From the NCBI GenBank assembly GCA_025618425.1, contig CM046850.1, positions 30,903,044 to 30,967,043 on the forward strand: 64,000 nucleotides of DNA, written 5' to 3'. Positions 22,501-33,650 of the stretch are shown in pieces. The first letter of the stretch is position 1; every line of letters starts with the position of its first letter. The position numbers and the translations under genes are program-made. This DNA is from Heliocidaris tuberculata. Its lineage: Eukaryota > Echinodermata > Echinoidea > Camarodonta > Echinometridae. Below the pieces are notes generated by a model. That model did no database searches and had not been told where the DNA came from. It saw nothing but the letters and a program-made list of their open reading frames with translations.

Positions 22501-22573
22501 CATGAACAGAACTCAACTTTACCTTTAAATTCCAAATATAACTAGAAACAATTTAAATCTTTGGACCAACCTA

Positions 22574-22783
22574 TGTGTTAAGTCCCATATATCCATATCT
22601 GTGTTCAGTGCTTTCCACTGTATGTGATTTCGGCAAGATTCATTCAATTTATCATTTTGATGATCCCAAAACCTTACAATATACAATTACTTTGATTTAT
22701 TTCATAGTTAACCTTTCCTAATAACTTCTAGGCAGTTTCCTTTATAATGCTATTTTATGACCAGTATTTGACTTAATCTTTAA
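22574..22783 (+). mobile_element. family B fragment, right half
   Basis: Matches the family B interior from AGTCCCATATATCCATATCT to the end ACTTAATCTTTAA. It sits immediately downstream of another family B copy in the same orientation. The left half is absent. Confidence 0.75.
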
Positions 22784-23308
22784 GCAAGAACAAAGCGGAA
22801 GAAGAAGAAGAAGGATAGAGCCATCATAGAGGTAACAAGAGAAGCAGAGAAGGAGGTTAGCGGAGGAGGAGGGGGTGGGGTAATGGAGGAGTTGTGAGAT
22901 TAATGGGCTGTGTCTGATGATGAGCACTACACATTAATCAATAGATGGGACTGACATGTCTACAAGCAGGCAGATATGGAGAGAGCGAGAGAGAGAGAGG
23001 GAGGGTCTGGAGGGAAAGATGTCTGAAAATTATTTTGCGGGAAGCTTTCTTTTCTTTTTTTTAGCCATTTCGTAAGTAGCCTCATAATAATGTTCCCCTA
23101 TACCTACACATACAACTCTCGTGAGTAGAGGCTGCTGCACGACTTTATAATGCCTACTTTTAGATTGAACATGAACATTGAAAAACGTAAATTCTTCTTG
23201 ATCAAGGTTTTGAATGGTCATAGAGTGAAATATGAATTATTGTGTATTGTTGGACTTTTAGCTAGAGAGAATACCAAGTTGGCTGCAAATTGTAGTGATG
23301 TCAGATCT
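22784..23308. other. purine-rich then unremarkable DNA
   Basis: GAA/GGA-rich tract at 22790-22885, a GA microsatellite at 22978-23002 and a T run near 23051. The 119-residue plus-strand frame starting at 23150 runs into the next foldback and is not a gene. Confidence 0.5.
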
Positions 23309-23467
23309 GGGCTTCGTTGCATAAAACTTACCATTAATGGTAACTCTGCTATCAATGGTAACTACCATGGTAACAGCACTCAACAGCCAATCAAAATCAA
23401 GGTTTCCATGGGAGTTACCATTGATTGCAAAGTTACCGTTAATGGTAAGTTTTATGCAACGGGGCCC
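23309..23467. mobile_element. family F-type foldback
   Basis: Arms GTTGCATAAAACTTACCATT / AATGGTAAGTTTTATGCAAC are near-perfect inverted repeats, with outer tips GGGC and GCCC. Nested ATGGTAAC/GTTACCAT repeats fill the arms, and the centre has CCAATCAAAATC. The whole 159 bp is one hairpin. Confidence 0.85.
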
Positions 23468-24355
23468 AGCTGTATGATTGAAGTTGAAATCTTTGCTTTT
23501 GCAGTGTAGGAACAAATATATAAAAAAAGCCAATTGAAAGCTATGACTGAGAGATTGAGTTGAGATAATACTTATTAGACAAGAGAAATTCTATTTTCCT
23601 ACTTTCTTCCAGCAATTTATCCCTTAGTTAATCATATATTTAAACTAGGACAAGAAATGAAAATTGGCCAAATATGATTGATTGGGACGTCGGAATATGA
23701 TCAGCGTGAGTGCCGCTTTCCTGCAAACTTTTTGTTGATGTTCATTTTATTTGTAGCAAGAATAGTGAGTTGTACGTACCTAGGGAGTCCCTTTGATCAT
23801 TATACTTTCAAATTGGCAACTCCCAGATGTCAACAGGCATGTTTGACTTATATTTGTGGACTCCATTTGCTTTCGCTTGATATACAGATCTAGAGCGGGC
23901 AATATCTTGAAAGGCATCTGTTATTTTGGGGGACAGAATTGAAAAGATAGTTGGTGTTGCTTTGATTATTCAATGAAAGATTCATCAATGGCCACTCTCC
24001 ATTATGGAGAAAAAAGTCTATATTTCTACTGAAAATTTATATGCTGCTTTAAAGTTTAAAAAAGTATTGGTTCTTCATTTGAGCCAACGTCGATATTCCT
24101 AACTTTATTCACATGGAAGAAATCTCATGTATGATTCAGCCATCAAAGACAAACAGAATAAATTTTAGATATAGAAGCTCCTGAAAGATATACATGTATA
24201 TGATAATCATTCATTTGTTCATGAAATTAGTGGCACAGAATGGGTGAAGATTTAAATAAAATTGTTCAGTTTATAGGGTGCCTAAATAAATTGCATTATT
24301 TGAATGGTATTTTCACAGATTCTCTCAGTGAACTTCATCTCTCTTTCCATTCTAA
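23468..24355. other. no recognisable feature
   Basis: AT-rich; the short frames carry no motifs. Confidence 0.4.
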
Positions 24356-24530
24356 TGCTTTCAACTATCCAAGGCATAGACGAGGTACTGCTTGGGAGGG
24401 GGAGAGAATTGAATTAATCAGGATTGACTTGGGGTTGCCTGGTTCGGGTCCAATTAACAGATCTCCAAGGGACTTCATTACTCACCCAACAACCTCATTA
24501 GACTAAGAAGGAAGGACTAGGCCAATTATA
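24356..24530. promoter_or_regulatory. candidate conserved non-coding block
   Basis: Non-repetitive and GC-richer than its flanks, with GAATTAATCAGGATTGACT, in which two homeodomain-like cores (TAAT, GATT) adjoin. An 88-residue plus-strand frame (24240-24506) covers it but resembles no known protein. Confidence 0.15.
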
Positions 24531-25795
24531 AAACACCACCCGTTAAGTTCAATAGGTCATATAAGGATACAACTTAGTCTTAGGATTAAGCCGAAGCTAC
24601 GATTTTAGATTCAGCAATGCCAGAACCTGTTATTTCACATTGTCAATTTGAAACATCCAAGATACCAAGACTGAGAAAACATCCTTGACATCAAATGTCA
24701 TTTTTTTTTCAAAATGTATTACTCAATAGGATCTTTTTTCTTTCATAAGGACCTGAAACAATATGCTATCTCCAGTATATTTTGAGTACTGCCCCGAGGG
24801 TATGGGCGCTCCGGAGAAAACTGCAAATTAATGATATTTTTGTGTACGACAAATGGGAAAGTTGTTCGCAAGTATGTCACAATCGACCAACCAAATTGCC
24901 AATTTGAGATTCACATAGATGTAGTGATCTCATTTTCAAAAATCCTTAACTTTCTTATTCCTTGTCCTACTTCTAACAAAATTTCACCATCCTATTTTTC
25001 TGCTTTCACACAAATCATCTTATTAACAAGGTTGGATTGCCATTTAAGAGCCAGGCCAGCGTAATCCTGTTAAATCTAGGAATTGATCAGCATTTGAGAT
25101 TGTCCATTCCGGCAAATCAGCAAATTGATCAGCGTTTGACATTTTTTATTCTTGCTAGTTCTTGCTGTGAAAAATCCTGTAAACACAGCCTAGTAATGGA
25201 GACTAGGTAAAGTTTGTGTACATGCTATTAATAGAGACAAGGGATGACCAGGAATAAGGTCAGTTTACATACCTATCACTTTGATTATTCACAAATTAGG
25301 GATGCACAATATAACTGGGTGGATGAACATGTTAACACCAGGAGAACCATTAGACCAGATAATATTTTATCTGTGAAATTTAACCTACATTGTGCCAAAT
25401 CACATTGAGAACATAATATTATTGTATTTAAAAAAATAAGGAAATGTCTCATAACATAAAATTGTGCAAGTTTCAGTTTATGACAACAGATAAAATTTAT
25501 GTCCGAGAGCAGTATTTCTTACCCAGCTTAAAAAAGAGAATTGGGTATTCAGTGGCCAAGAAAAAAAGATCAAAAAACTTTTTTTTTCTAAGACCACCCC
25601 GCATTGACATGTATTATTGTATGAAAACACTAGTATTATGTAGGCCCACATAATTTGTTAAATATACATTGAAACCTGTCTGTAAGGGCCACCCAAGGGA
25701 AACAGAAAAATTGACTCCTGTAGACAGGTTGGTGCTGAGACAGATTTGACAGAACATAGAAGCATTCATATTTCATATTTATATGACAGCGGAAT
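24531..25795. other. no recognisable feature
   Basis: AT-rich. Frames of up to 77 residues without motifs. Confidence 0.4.
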
Positions 25796-25990
25796 GAGTG
25801 AATATCCTAGAGCGATATTCTAATCCCATGGACTGTCTTGCTGCGCTCCTGCGCTGTGCCTAACCATGCGTAGAGAGAGCGCGCTGTAATGATTTGGAGG
25901 CTAAGCATGGTTTAATAGAGGTGATTACGGGTTTAATGATGCCGTCAATACAGTGCAGTCAGGGTTGTTTCTTACCCCACTGCACAAGTC
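25796..25990. promoter_or_regulatory. candidate conserved non-coding block
   Basis: A GC-richer island with GAGCGCGCTG and two homeodomain-type sites (GATTACGGG, TTTAATGATG). No coding frame stands out. A motif-based guess only. Confidence 0.15.
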
Positions 25991-26116
25991 TCCTTCAACT
26001 TATCCAAAGGTCATGTAGGATTCAAGTCATTATTTTTGCTTCATTAAGTTTTGAAATGATCAGAATCTTGATTTTAGTGATTTATCTCTATCATATTTAA
26101 TATTCTGTAACATAAT

Positions 26117-26142
26117 TTGATTTGATTTGATTTGATTTATTG
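26117..26142. repeat. (TTGAT)n microsatellite
   Basis: Four to five consecutive pentamer units. Confidence 0.9.
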
Positions 26143-26314
26143 GTTTCGGCATCATTTTTTAACATCCATTTTTAGGCATGGTACAGATCTCATACATAGT
26201 ACTTGATTTTACTAGTTGAATGCATACTTGAATAAATAATTAAGCTTTTATATTTAGTATTGATGTATATAATAGAAGGAGTTCCATTTAATTGCCTAAC
26301 AAAAATACTTCACC

Positions 26315-26395
26315 AAAAGCGTATGGGTACGGGGCCAGGCGATCCCTGTGTTAAGTCTATGGGAATGAGAAAATTCAATAGACATAGGGTTGATA
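26315..26395 (+). mobile_element. family E short element, degraded
   Basis: Shares GGGGCCAGGCGATCCCTGTG, then TTAAGTCTATGGGAATGAGA, then AATTCAATAGACAT with the copies at 41098, 51434 and 54765. The TTAA edges are lost here. Confidence 0.6.
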
Positions 26396-26504
26396 CACTG
26401 TAATTCATTGTTTGAAAGCATGCAGATTTCATGTGCGACAATGCATACATTCATACTTTTTTGGTCATAACTACCACCCCCTCCCCCCAATATACATATA
26501 CCTG

Positions 26505-26581
26505 ACATCTGTTGAGAGCCAGAAGGGCATTAGCTGAAAGTGGTATATGAGTTAAGGTCCTTATGGCTCAAAGCAGACTCA
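26505..26581. mobile_element. family A hairpin MITE
   Basis: Arms CTGTTGAGAGCCAGAAGGGC and AAGGTCCTTATGGCTCAAAG. Confidence 0.8.
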
Positions 26582-27911
26582 ATGATATAAATATACTGTG
26601 AGTTTCTTTTACATTCAGCAAAGCCCTTCTCCTGTGTTTTGTCTCATTTCACATTCCTCACAATGGCCTCCTATTGCAAAATAGCCCCATCTTGTGGTCT
26701 AACATGAACAAATGGTCCTCCTATGTGCAATCTATTTAGAATGCTTCTCTCTCTGCTACGCCATTTTTTCATGTTTTTGAGACAGTGTATGCAGACTACA
26801 TGCTCTAATTACACTTTGTCTCCTTAATCTTTTCAACAACATATTCTGAAAAATGAGCTTTGAAATGATATTAGGTTGAAAAATATCAAACTTATATTTA
26901 ATGACCTAGTTTTTACAGATGAAATATGTGCCATGAAGTGAGATGCTGTAGGCATTTTATGCAGAGTATGCTCCCTTGGGTTCATACAATGTATATTCAC
27001 TAGAGATAATGATTTCATTACAGAGTTATCTTTCAAAACTAACTTGTTTCATTATAGGTACTTTTCAACATTTTTGTATTATTTTGTTTTCAGTCGCCAT
27101 GTGTTTACTTGTGAAGTCTGCAATGTGCGTAGGCAAATTATAAGTTTTGCATAAGTTATGCAGAGTAAGAATATCTCTTACCCATTCGCCTTGTCAGGCC
27201 TTCCTATATATCCTTGTTATGTTTCCAAAATCTAGAGACTAAAAATGCATGAGATTTGAAAATTGACACTGCTACATTTCGAAGCAGGCTTCGAATCAAC
27301 CGATACGGGGCATATCTATGTTTCATTGTCGATACATTGAGAGCATGGAGCACCTCCTCTCTACTTGTGTGAACATTTTAACTTTGGGGGGATAAAAGAT
27401 TGGATACCCGCCCCCTTGAATGGCCCTGGGGCACAGATATGGAACCATGACCCAAATTCAGTACCCTGCGCTCTATCTATTTTTGCAGGTGTTGGTTTCC
27501 ATTCATGGTGAGCCAAGCCTGCCGTCTCGTCTTGAAAAGCCTCGATCCCTACCGCCATTTTGAAGCCCTAATCAATCAGACTATCCCTGTTTTTCTCTTT
27601 TAAATAATGTTCTCGCCCCCCCTTTCATTAGTATGAGAGTGATGCCCCCAGGACATGAAACATTCAGACACTGAATAACAGATTTCATTTGTTCTGGAAC
27701 TGATTGCCAAATGAAAGAGTACTTTTGTTCAATATCATTCACTTATTTATACACCTTTTAATTTATGAAGACTGCATTTTATGTTTGTGACTAGGTCGAC
27801 ACTTTACGGTCACTATATCTTTTGATATCAACCTTTAAGTTTTTGATGATTTTTCCAAGAAAATCATGAGATTGGAATGCTATGCGCATTCACACTGCCA
27901 AACCAACTCAA
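26582..27911. other. no firm feature
   Basis: Mostly AT-rich. 27405-27560 is GC-richer, with TATTTTTGCAGGTGTTGG and CATGGTGAGCC that mimic splice signals only 19 nt apart; I do not call an exon. Confidence 0.35.
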
Positions 27912-28523
27912 ATCCCCGCTTTCACACGGGGGTAAAATTGGTGGTATGAATATGACGTATGGTTTATACGACAGCGTTCAGAGGCAAAACATTTCGGTGC
28001 GATCGTTACGAGATTCATTGCTGTTCGTAATGTGCAGTAGACTCACTGCTCATTGTGTTTACATAATGAGCGCAAGCTAATTTTGAGTGAAAACAGTTCA
28101 TTTTTCATTCATTGAATTACATACACACTCGATATACGAAAACAGCTGTTGTACCGGATGCGGAAATAGGCAGACAGTCAGATCATGTCAAACAAAGCAT
28201 GTGCGTCTTAGCTTCTTCCACATTTATACGTTATACATCATAAATCCGTTCACTCACCGATCATTTGCCTCCGCTATACAACGTATCGTATCTACAGGTT
28301 GCCCTGAGCATTGGATAGATGCGGTTGTAAATCGGCGATGTCGCATCTATACGATGTTCAGACAAGGAAAATTTGTCTTATAAGTATAGTTTATAGGACA
28401 AATAAATTATACTTATAAGACATAAGTATAACGGCATATAAACTATATTTAGAAGACATAAGTATATAGTTTATACATTGTATAAACTATGCTTATATTT
28501 TACCCCCGTGTGAAAGCAGGGAT
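27912..28523. mobile_element. 612-bp element with 27-bp inverted termini
   Basis: Left ATCCCCGCTTTCACACGGGG (27912 onward) and right CCCCGTGTGAAAGCAGGGAT (ending 28523) match over 27 bp with one mismatch. The interior includes repeated ATAAACTATACTTATA-type motifs at 28380-28495, which form further inverted repeats. A 98-residue frame at 28087-28383 has no recognised motif. No clean target duplication is seen. Confidence 0.75.
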
Positions 28524-28542
28524 TGACTGATAACAGACAAAG

Positions 28543-28824
28543 TCTTAGGTAGCTTAGTGAAACATCGTTGTGCATAAAACCGTGGGAAAGACACATATGA
28601 CAAAATTATTCAAAATCAAAATTTTCTTTTATAGAGGCAGAACCAAAATAATAGGATGGAGAATTAGTATATACCTCTTAGAACACTTTTAAGCAAAATG
28701 ATATGAACACTTTTGTTCAGATATGTCTGATTCTTATCTTATAATCACAGACAAAACTGGCAATTTTCTTCTTTGTGTCTTTCCTACATCTTTATGCGCC
28801 ATTGCGTTTCACTAAGCTACCTTA
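28543..28824. mobile_element. MITE with AGGTAGCTTAGTGAAAC termini
   Basis: TTAGGTAGCTTAGTGAAAC at the left and GTTTCACTAAGCTACCTTA at the right are inverted repeats of ~19 bp enclosing ~240 bp of AT-rich DNA. It lies 20 bp from the previous element. Confidence 0.7.
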
Positions 28825-29940
28825 GCTGTTTGGGGTAATGTAATATTTTAATATGCTGTCTCTCTGGTTTCAGTTTCATCAATAATACTGAGGTATTAAA
28901 TTACTGAAAAAGCTGCATGATTTATTCTGTGATCATGTAAACTGGTGTTTGGTGCCTTCTCAGGAATTGTGCAATATCAAATGGAGAGTCAAATTCTAAT
29001 TGAAACAACTATCATTTCAGTTTTGTAGAGAGATAATATGCTATTGTTTTTGGGGTTTATGAATCTCTCACAGACCTGCTTTAACCACTGTCCCACACAT
29101 ACAAATTTAAGTGACAATGGTAGTTATCTTCCTGGAAAATGATTGTGGATAATATAGATATATAGCTTATATTGTATGACAAATTGTTTCATTATCTTGA
29201 TACTTTATATCATAGATGAATGGCCTTTTGAGCTGTTAACATTTGCATCAGTGATATATTTCTTACTGGAAATGGGGACCCCTATGTTTACAGGAAATAT
29301 TCTGCGGTGAACGTTATATTAAGCCCTCAGGTGTTCACAAATTTCATGCCTTTTCCACCAACTCTTGTCCGCCTCCCACTGATACCATATTATCTGATGT
29401 TATTAGAGGCATTTCACGTCTTGTATTTTCAAGATGTTGGTTTATTTTTCTGGAAGATATTGTGCTGATACAATGTAACCTGTGCTTTTTTCCACACTGT
29501 GAAATGTTTGTAAAAGTAGAAGTAGAAAAAAAATATATACTTGCACATTGATCAATAGGGTCATTTACTCATGAGAATCCAATGTCAGTTTTTGAGCCAT
29601 GATGAGAACTTCATTTTTTGTGTTCCAACAAATCTTATTTTTCATTAATTATTCAGATTTTGATCATGAATCAAATCTTGCCATTTATACATTTTCTGGC
29701 CAGAAAGTTCCTGCATATAATGCGATCTTCGCATGATAATAGTGTATTTACTTGTCTGTCTCCCTCTATTGATTGTCTTGTTCTTTTATTTTGTATGTTT
29801 GACTGGTACATTAATCAAATGTTAAATAAATTAGCATATGAAGGACTCATGAAACAAGAGTATGTAGAGAAATGTCATGAAGAATAAGTGCAATTAGAAC
29901 GTAAAGTTGACATTCTGTCTACCTGTTCTGTCTTTTGTTT
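28825..29940. other. no recognisable feature
   Basis: AT-rich. An 89-residue plus-strand frame at 29618-29887 is unremarkable. Confidence 0.4.
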
Positions 29941-29994
29941 GTTTGTTAGCTCGGGGAAGGGGGGGGGGGGGAGGGGGTGAAGATGGAACCCTTA
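29941..29994. repeat. G-rich run
   Basis: Long G homopolymer (about 29959-29970) with GAGGGGG, directly before a foldback. Confidence 0.9.
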
Positions 29995-30148
29995 TTAGCC
30001 CTGGGGAGCGTTTCATCAAGCGTTTTGTCGGTGATTTTTACCGACAACTGTTATAAGCTACTGAAATCCTTGCATCTGATTGGCTGAGAGCAAATTTGTC
30101 AGTAAAAATCACTGACAAAACGCTTGATGAAACGCTCCCCAGGACTAA
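29995..30148. mobile_element. family F foldback
   Basis: Arms CCTGGGGAGCGTTTCATCAA / TTGATGAAACGCTCCCCAGG pair along ~50 bp, including CGTTTTGTCGGTGATTTTTAC. The loop GTTATAAGCTACTGAAATCC and CATCTGATTGGCTGAGAGC is nearly identical to that at 51591-51738, so the centre is shared although the arms differ. Confidence 0.85.
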
Positions 30149-30349
30149 GGGGTTAGCTGTCTGGAAAGTGTTGATGTGATACTTGAAATGGACAACAACC
30201 ACACCATTCTAGGATGTAACCTCTTCAAATCTAGCTGGTAAGAGAAGACCACATTCAAAGGTCTCATCACGCACAAGACAGGGGCTTTACTTCCTGCTCT
30301 CTTCACCTCAAAGACCTGAAAGGGGACAGGCATTTATACATGTATATAG

Positions 30350-31052
30350 CCTGTTTAGACTACAGTATGGTTACACAAGATTTTGCATTTGAAAGAAACG
30401 TATAAAGAATCATTGTGTAGTGAAACGGGTGTATACACTTGCAAAATATATTGTATAAAGAAACATTGTATAAAGAGACTAGTTTGGGGGAAGTCACCTG
30501 ACAGCATGTATGTTTTATGTCAGGTTACGTCATGGACGGCGATTGAACACACAAATTTACACCTGATTGATCACAGCACGATAAGCCCCGCCCAGTTATA
30601 CGCTTTTTTGTACAAACTGACATTGAGCCTACTGACCAGATCAGTGGATCAGAGAATCAAAGATCATACTCCTTATTACCAAAATAAATAGACCATACAA
30701 GCAATTAAGAGGAAAAAAAAATTAGAAATTGATGTACATAATTTATAAAGAGCATAAACCACAGATGCATTAAATTGATTATAATAATAGTAAAAGGCGT
30801 AAATATTCTTATCGTATGAATCAACGCCGACAACATTAAACACAACAACAACAACAAAGGAATGCTGATTCTTTCTTGAGTTTTCTTTGGAAACGATGCT
30901 CAAACATGCATTTCGCTATACATGGCATTCGTTATGTGATGTTTGAATATTTCATTATATGATGTTCTGACTGTGAAAAGTTAATTACTTATCGTATAGC
31001 TAAACGGTTTTCATATAGCGATATGATGTTGAATTTAGGTAGTCTGAACAGG
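30350..31052 (-). mobile_element. family G element
   Basis: Tips CCTGTTTAGACTAC and GTAGTCTGAACAGG are inverted repeats. The subterminal block with GTATAGCTAAACGGTTTTCA and CTTATCGTATAGC is the reverse complement of that in the copy at 44531. 703 bp; the 102-residue frame at 30383-30691 is unrecognised. Confidence 0.7.
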
Positions 31053-31059
31053 GGGTTAG

Positions 31060-31360
31060 ACATTCCCTCTCTGATCGAGAAAACCACAATCGGTCGGCAT
31101 TTGATGGATTGGTGGAAGTGCATGCTGGGATTATATCTCCCTCAATCTCTCGGAAAGCCTCTGAGAGTCCCTATTTTTAAACACCACCGGGCACTTTAAT
31201 ACCGTCCAAGCATGCGCAAGGAATCTCGTGAATTTCTGGACCCTCTCACTCTTCCCTCCCTCAGCAACTCCTTTGAAAGTAGCTCTGAAAGTAGCATAGA
31301 ATGAGGACTCAGCAAAGATTAAATTGAGAAAGATTCCCCTCGTGGTAAAATGTAATTTCA
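31060..31360. promoter_or_regulatory. candidate conserved non-coding block
   Basis: Non-repetitive DNA with AACCACAAT (Runx-type core), AAGCATGCGCAAGG (resembling an NRF1 site) and GAGGACTCAGCA. A 76-residue minus-strand frame overlaps. No transcription start can be inferred. Confidence 0.18.
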
Positions 31361-32080
31361 TTCTAACATGACTCCACCGTTACACATCCACTATCTACAC
31401 ACTACATTTGCAAATCCCTTTTTAACGCAACTGTCATTAATATTATTTAGGCTGGTATAGCACACAGTCGTATTTGGAGCAAATCTACTATTTTGATAAT
31501 CTCTACAGCACTCTTGTGTTGTAAAATCATTGACTTGGTGTGTAAAAATGGGTTTTGATACCTTATCAGCTTGCCAATTTTTTGAATAATTTTTGGGATT
31601 TGCAAGAAGGAACAAATTTTACAGGACCCACAAATTTGTGTATTGGGGGGAATTATTCATAAAAATTCACTGTCATTAACATTAATAAAAGAGTGAGAAA
31701 TGAGGATAGTATCTCACTTCTGATGGCTAAAACTTTTGAAGTTGATTATCACACTGTGTTAACGAGTTATCCCCTTTTGCACTTAGCCAATGAAATTACC
31801 TCGCTATTTTTGTTTTCAGTTATAGTTGGGTGTTTCCATCACTCATAATTTGGAGGAGATCTGGAGAAGAGTCCAGAATCTGCAGTGAGCCTAAAGGAAT
31901 AGAGAATCACTGAATTCAATACTTTTCCTGAGAAAATTCATTAAGACCTGAACAATGGTTACCAGTTTATGCATCTCACATTTCCATTCAGATTGAAGTT
32001 TTTTCCTTTAGTTAATCTGTTAATGGAAGAGTATTATATAGATGGATGGTAGCTTTGTTTCTCCATCTAATGATAATTTC
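31361..32080. other. no recognisable feature
   Basis: AT-rich, leading into the acceptor-like tract before 32102. Confidence 0.4.
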
Positions 32081-32101
32081 TCTCTGTTTCTTTCATTACA
32101 G

Positions 32102-32193
32102 AATCATTGAAATTCCAAGCTATCGCATGAAGATGCTCCGGGCCCCACTCAATAAATTGCTTCATGCAGAGTTGCAGCAATAGACGTGAAAAG
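32102..32193 (+). CDS. possible internal or terminal exon (92 nt)
   Basis: A strong 3' splice-site context precedes it: a branch-like CTAATGA near 32067, then TTTCTCTCTGTTTCTTTCATTACAG ending at 32101 (shown here as a pyrimidine tract plus CAG). The block closes at AAAAG followed by GTAGGTCAAG, a donor-like sequence at 32194. One frame stays open for 26 codons (IIEIPSYRMKMLRAPLNKLL, then HAELQQ) and stops at TAG 32181-32183, so if coding it would be a last coding exon followed by an untranslated intron boundary; otherwise it could be an exon of a non-coding RNA. No family is recognised. The two splice signals together are the whole argument. Confidence 0.3.
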
Positions 32194-32594
32194 GTAGGTC
32201 AAGATTTGTTGATGTAAATCACAGTTTTCTAGAGAAAAAAACAACTTTTGATAATTAGAATTACTGCCGTACCGTGTATCAGGTAAATATTCCAGTAGTG
32301 ACTTTCTAGGACTTTTCTAGGCTTCACTGCAAGAAACTGGAAAATCAGTATATTGAAGTGAAGGGCACCATTGCTTTTACTGTGCTCTATAATGAGTTCC
32401 AGTTTATATGTAGAAAACCTTGTGAACAAAAATTCTGAAATCCCCTTCCCTTATATTATTGAAAGTAGCACAGAGTGGAAGTGTGAAGTAAGTTGAATAT
32501 AACTAGAAATGTTCAGGAAACAACAATATTTTCCTTGAGTGGGTGATACTCGCGGTGTTGAAGACATATTTTCCCTAAATTTAGTAGTTTTGGT
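32194..32594. other. no recognisable feature
   Basis: AT-rich DNA downstream of the candidate donor. Confidence 0.4.
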
Positions 32595-32986
32595 TTAAGG
32601 GAATCTTGAGTTTTGGGAAAGATGAATCAATAATTTGTGAGCTTTCTCATTCTTTTCATGTCAGTTAGGTAGATTATCATAATAAAAATATCTCCTAGAA
32701 AGGATTGCTCTTCAAATGCCGTCATATTTGAAATATGACAAGAAATAGCTGAAAAGTTCAGGCTGAACATTTATGCCAGATTTGTCTCTGGTCCCATATA
32801 CCTATATCTGTGTGCAGTGTAAGGACATGAGGGGGGAAAGTTAGTGAATTTCTTATCAATTGAGTAATCCCCGAATCTCACACCGGACACATGTATTTAT
32901 GTATAACTGATCTTATTTTCCCAATTGCTTATGAACAGATCCTTTCTCATTATAATTACATGACCAGAACTCAAGTTTGCCTTTAA
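32595..32986 (+). mobile_element. family B MITE, complete but diverged
   Basis: TTAA at both edges (TTTAAGGGAATCTTGAGTTT; GAACTCAAGTTTGCCTTTAA). 392 bp, with inner blocks TTTGTGAGCTTTCTCATTC and AGGATTGCTCTTCAAATGCC. Confidence 0.85.
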
Positions 32987-33065
32987 GAGAAAGAGAAAAA
33001 GCAAGAAATCAGAAAGAAAGAGAAATACTCTGCAAGATATCTATATTATAATCATGTAAGGCGTC

Positions 33066-33387
33066 GTGGGGGGTATCGTACGTAATTCAACAGGATTCGT
33101 ACACTGTAAAAAGGTGATTCTATGTCGAAGAAAGGCTTTTTTTCCCGCTTCACCCCGGAGGTCGTCTTCCGTTGCATCGTGTCCAGCTCTCTGCTTGGAT
33201 GTGCGGAACGGTATTCGTTTGGCCTATATTTGTCCCGTTTGCTTCAAAATCACGGTGTTTTACATGCCCAAACGCCATTGACCTGCGTGGTTTGAGACGA
33301 TTCGAACTATCGCAGACGACATGCGAGTCCGTCTATGACGAACACGCGCGTAATTTGGAAAATGACTGCGAAATCCTTGATCCTTGA
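33066..33387 (+). CDS. unrecognised GC-rich open frames, possible exon or pseudogene
   Basis: A GC-rich island (CG dinucleotides throughout) in AT-rich DNA holds two overlapping plus-strand frames: 33066-33281 (71 residues) and 33172-33387 (71 residues). The first ends with LAYICPVCFKITVFYMPKRH, where a CPVC pair is followed by a His. The second has a Cys/Arg-rich start and an acidic end. Neither is a family that I know, and a zinc-binding fold is not established by one CXXC. Switching frame near 33270 would join them, so a frameshifted relic is possible. No obvious splice sites or upstream promoter. Confidence 0.15.
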
Positions 33388-33576
33388 TCCGTACATGTCT
33401 TTCTTCTCTTTATGCTATATTTTTTTATCATTTTTCTCATTATCTGTTAATAATAAAGGGCAGTTTGGGTGCTTCTGACAGTTCTTAAATTCAGTGAGAT
33501 GTTGATTTTTGTGGCGCAAAATTTTGTGGATACGGACGTTTATATATGATTAATTAATACACACCATAGAACAGGC

Positions 33577-33650
33577 AATCCTCGATAGCTCAAGCGGTAG
33601 CGTCACTGCCTCACATAAGGAATGTCTTGAGTTCGAATCCAAGTACAATA
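33577..33650 (+). pseudogene. tRNA-like block (SINE head or tRNA relic)
   Basis: TAGCTCAAGCGGTAGCG matches a pol III A box and D arm, and GAGTTCGAATCC a B box and T loop, ~40 bp apart as in a tRNA. The T stem pairs as CTTG/CAAG with one bulged A. The acceptor stem (starting TCCTCGA) finds no partner and the anticodon stem is weak, so it is not a functional tRNA. T-runs that could end pol III transcription follow at 33654 and 33669. Confidence 0.5.

Larger units (their letters stand above)
19665..22528 (+). mobile_element. family B MITE split by a 2.5-kb foldback
   Basis: Left piece 19665-20017 starts TTAAAGAGAAGGATGAGTTC. Right piece 22501-22528 reads CATGAACAGAACTCAACTTT and ends with TTTAA. 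Joining the pieces at the shared CAT restores a typical family B end (consensus CATGACCAGAACTCAACC). This gives the insertion point of the foldback to the base. Confidence 0.85.

Noticed and set aside
23150..23533. 119- and 91-residue frames on opposite strands
   Set aside because: Both are produced by the same foldback hairpin, whose arms mirror each other's coding frame.
24240..24506. 88-residue frame as a small protein gene
   Set aside because: No recognised domain, no splice or promoter context, and many frames of this size occur by chance in 64 kb.
27480..27515. Micro-exon between TTTTTGCAG and GGTGAGCC
   Set aside because: Nineteen nucleotides between chance splice-like words, with no supporting frame.
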